Shown here piece after piece: positions 63,115 to 64,000 of a DNA stretch of 64,000 bases. The position numbers were made by a program, and so were the translations under genes. This DNA comes from Actinomyces mediterranea. Lineage in GTDB: Bacteria > Actinomycetota > Actinomycetes > Actinomycetales > Actinomycetaceae. Below the pieces are notes generated by a model, which saw only the letters and a list, made by a program, of their open reading frames with translations, ran no database searches and was not told the origin of the DNA. Location: contig NZ_FTPB01000004.1 of the NCBI RefSeq assembly GCF_900155595.1, forward strand, positions 1,240,001 to 1,304,000, written 5' to 3'. Position 1 is the first letter of the stretch. Each line of letters begins with the position of its first letter.

Positions 63115-63204
63115 ATGACGAAATGCGTGGTCGTGTCAGATCGCCTCGACAACGGGTGCGGGATCACGCAGATATGCCCTGCGAGCAGACCGAAGGTGGA
63201 CTGA
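63115..63204 (+). CDS. Possible 29-residue cysteine-containing leader peptide before hemH
   Basis: An ATG at 63115 with TATGCT at 63101-63106 eight bases upstream (leaderless spacing) opens a 29-codon frame. It starts MTKCVVVSDRL and contains three cysteines (residues 4, 15, 21). It ends at TGA 63204, six bases before the hemH GTG, and its last codons contain the AAGGTGG that could serve hemH. No known family; it could be a chance frame. Confidence 0.3.
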   Translation: MTKCVVVSDRLDNGCGITQICPASRPKVD

Positions 63205-63209
63205 CAACG

Positions 63210-64000
63210 GTGAACCTCATCGATATGCGCAACGAACTCGGACACCGGGCGGCGCCCGCAGTCGTCCTCGTCAATCTGGGAACCCCGAAGACGCCGACAA
63301 CGGCGGATGTGCGCACCTACCTGCGTCAATTCCTCTCCGATCGGCGCATCATCGAGATGAACCCGCTCATGTGGCGGCCCATTCTCGAAGGCATCATCTT
63401 GCGCGTCCGCCCCGCGCGAACCGCGGAGAAATACAGGACCATTTGGATGGATGAGGGGTCGCCGCTGCTTCATTACACCCTCGAGCAGGCCAGGCTCGTA
63501 GGGGAGGAGCTCAGCGGAGTCGCCACAGTTCGCGCGGCGATGCGCTACGGCAGCCCCGCCCTGGCGGATGTGCTTGACGAGCTCTACGCCGACGGATACC
63601 GCAAAGTAGCTGTGCTCGCGGCCTACCCGCAGTACTCGGGGACGACGGTTGCTTCCGTCAATGACGCACTCATCTCGTGGATGGCGTCGCGGCGCGACCA
63701 TATGGAGATCCGGATCTCCCGGTCCTTCCCCATCGTACCCTCCTACATCGAGGCTCTCGCCCGGGCGGTCGAAGACCATTGGGCGACTAATGGTCGCCCG
63801 GACTTCGAGGGCGGGGACCGCCTTATCGCGTCCTTCCATTCGATTCCCGTGGCGATGCACAAGGCGGGAGACCCCTATCGGAGTGAATGCGAAGCGACCG
63901 CCGCCGCCGTGAGCGATCGCCTCAACCTCCCCGAAGGGGCGTTGAGCGTCACCTTCCAATCCGTATTCGGGCCCGCCGAGTGGCTCGCCCCTGCGACGAT
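63210..64000 (+). CDS. hemH: Ferrochelatase / coproporphyrin ferrochelatase, N-terminal part (3' end outside window)
   Basis: The frame from GTG 63210 (or ATG 63225) stays open to the window end, giving 263 residues. Signatures are AVVLVNLGTPKTPTTADVRT, YLRQFLSDRRIIEMN, AAYPQYSGTTVASVNDAL, IASFHSIPVAMHKAGDPYR with the metal-site His, and TFQSVFGPAEWLAP. It inserts ferrous iron into a porphyrin; actinobacteria use the coproporphyrin III route. AAGGTGG lies upstream of the GTG. The haem product would feed NarI. Confidence 0.93.
   Translation, partial: MNLIDMRNELGHRAAPAVVLVNLGTPKTPTTADVRTYLRQFLSDRRIIEMNPLMWRPILEGIILRVRPARTAEKYRTIWMDEGSPLLHYTLEQARLVGEELSGVATVRAAMRYGSPALADVLDELYADGYRKVAVLAAYPQYSGTTVASVNDALISWMASRRDHMEIRISRSFPIVPSYIEALARAVEDHWATNGRPDFEGGDRLIASFHSIPVAMHKAGDPYRSECEATAAAVSDRLNLPEGALSVTFQSVFGPAEWLAPAT

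Noticed and set aside
1-64000. CRISPR arrays, transposases, prophage genes or rRNA
   Set aside because: No regularly spaced repeats, no recognisable transposase, integrase or phage proteins and no rRNA sequence were seen.

Overview
The window reads as the chromosome of a high-GC actinobacterium. Start codons are often GTG or TTG, gene ends commonly overlap as ATGA, GTGA or TGATG, and some genes look leaderless with a TANNNT box 7-8 nt before the start. The block methyltransferase-topA-tmk-holB-S33 hydrolase and the carbohydrate-heavy content suggest Actinomycetaceae (Actinomyces/Schaalia-like). That placement is inference from gene content; there is no rRNA in the window.

Layout. (1) 1-2.6 kb: end of a GH1 beta-glucosidase and a secreted GH30 glycosidase with a ricin-type lectin domain. 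(2) 2.7-23 kb: a nitrate-respiration and molybdenum-cofactor island. One minus-strand series, narK-narGHJI-(HTH-MoaD)-moaE-moeB-moeA-moaC, makes the nitrate reductase and most of its cofactor. moaA, mobA, two intact mog/moaB-family genes plus one decayed copy, the molybdate transporter modA-modBC and a second NarK lie around it. The notable gene is an ArsR/SufR-like DNA-binding protein that ends in a complete MoaD sulfur carrier with a free C-terminal Gly-Gly. (3) 23-29 kb: tRNA-Ser, a gluconate module (gnd, gntR, gntK, gntP), an EcsC-family gene and an unknown membrane protein. (4) 29-41 kb: a sugar and PTS block. It has a GH32 fructosidase and a sucrose-type EIIBCA that share a candidate operator, presumably bound by the adjacent LacI protein. 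A beta-glucoside-type EIIBCA sits behind an RNA antiterminator, with its LicT/BglG protein next to it. ptsH, ptsI, a GH13 enzyme and sodA complete the block. (5) 41.9-50 kb: a 1735-residue GH78 alpha-L-rhamnosidase fused to a GH3 beta-glucosidase, a divergent LacI regulator and a GPH-type symporter. Each catabolic promoter carries two copies of the same 14-bp operator. The locus looks like an uptake and intracellular cleavage system for a rhamnosyl-glucoside. (6) 50-64 kb: a DUF808 membrane protein, threonine catabolism (kbl, tdh), a methyltransferase, topA, tmk, holB, an S33 hydrolase, tRNA-Thr, an imperfect inverted-repeat element, a broken FNT (formate/nitrite) channel gene and the 5' part of hemH.

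Best candidates for something new are the regulator/sulfur-carrier fusion inside the nar-Moco operon and the rhamnosidase-glucosidase fusion with its twin-operator regulon. Also worth checking are a one-base frameshift that detaches the molybdate-binding TOBE domain from ModBC, a mog paralogue that has lost both catalytic aspartates, and the rearranged region after tRNA-Thr. No CRISPR array, transposase or prophage genes were seen.
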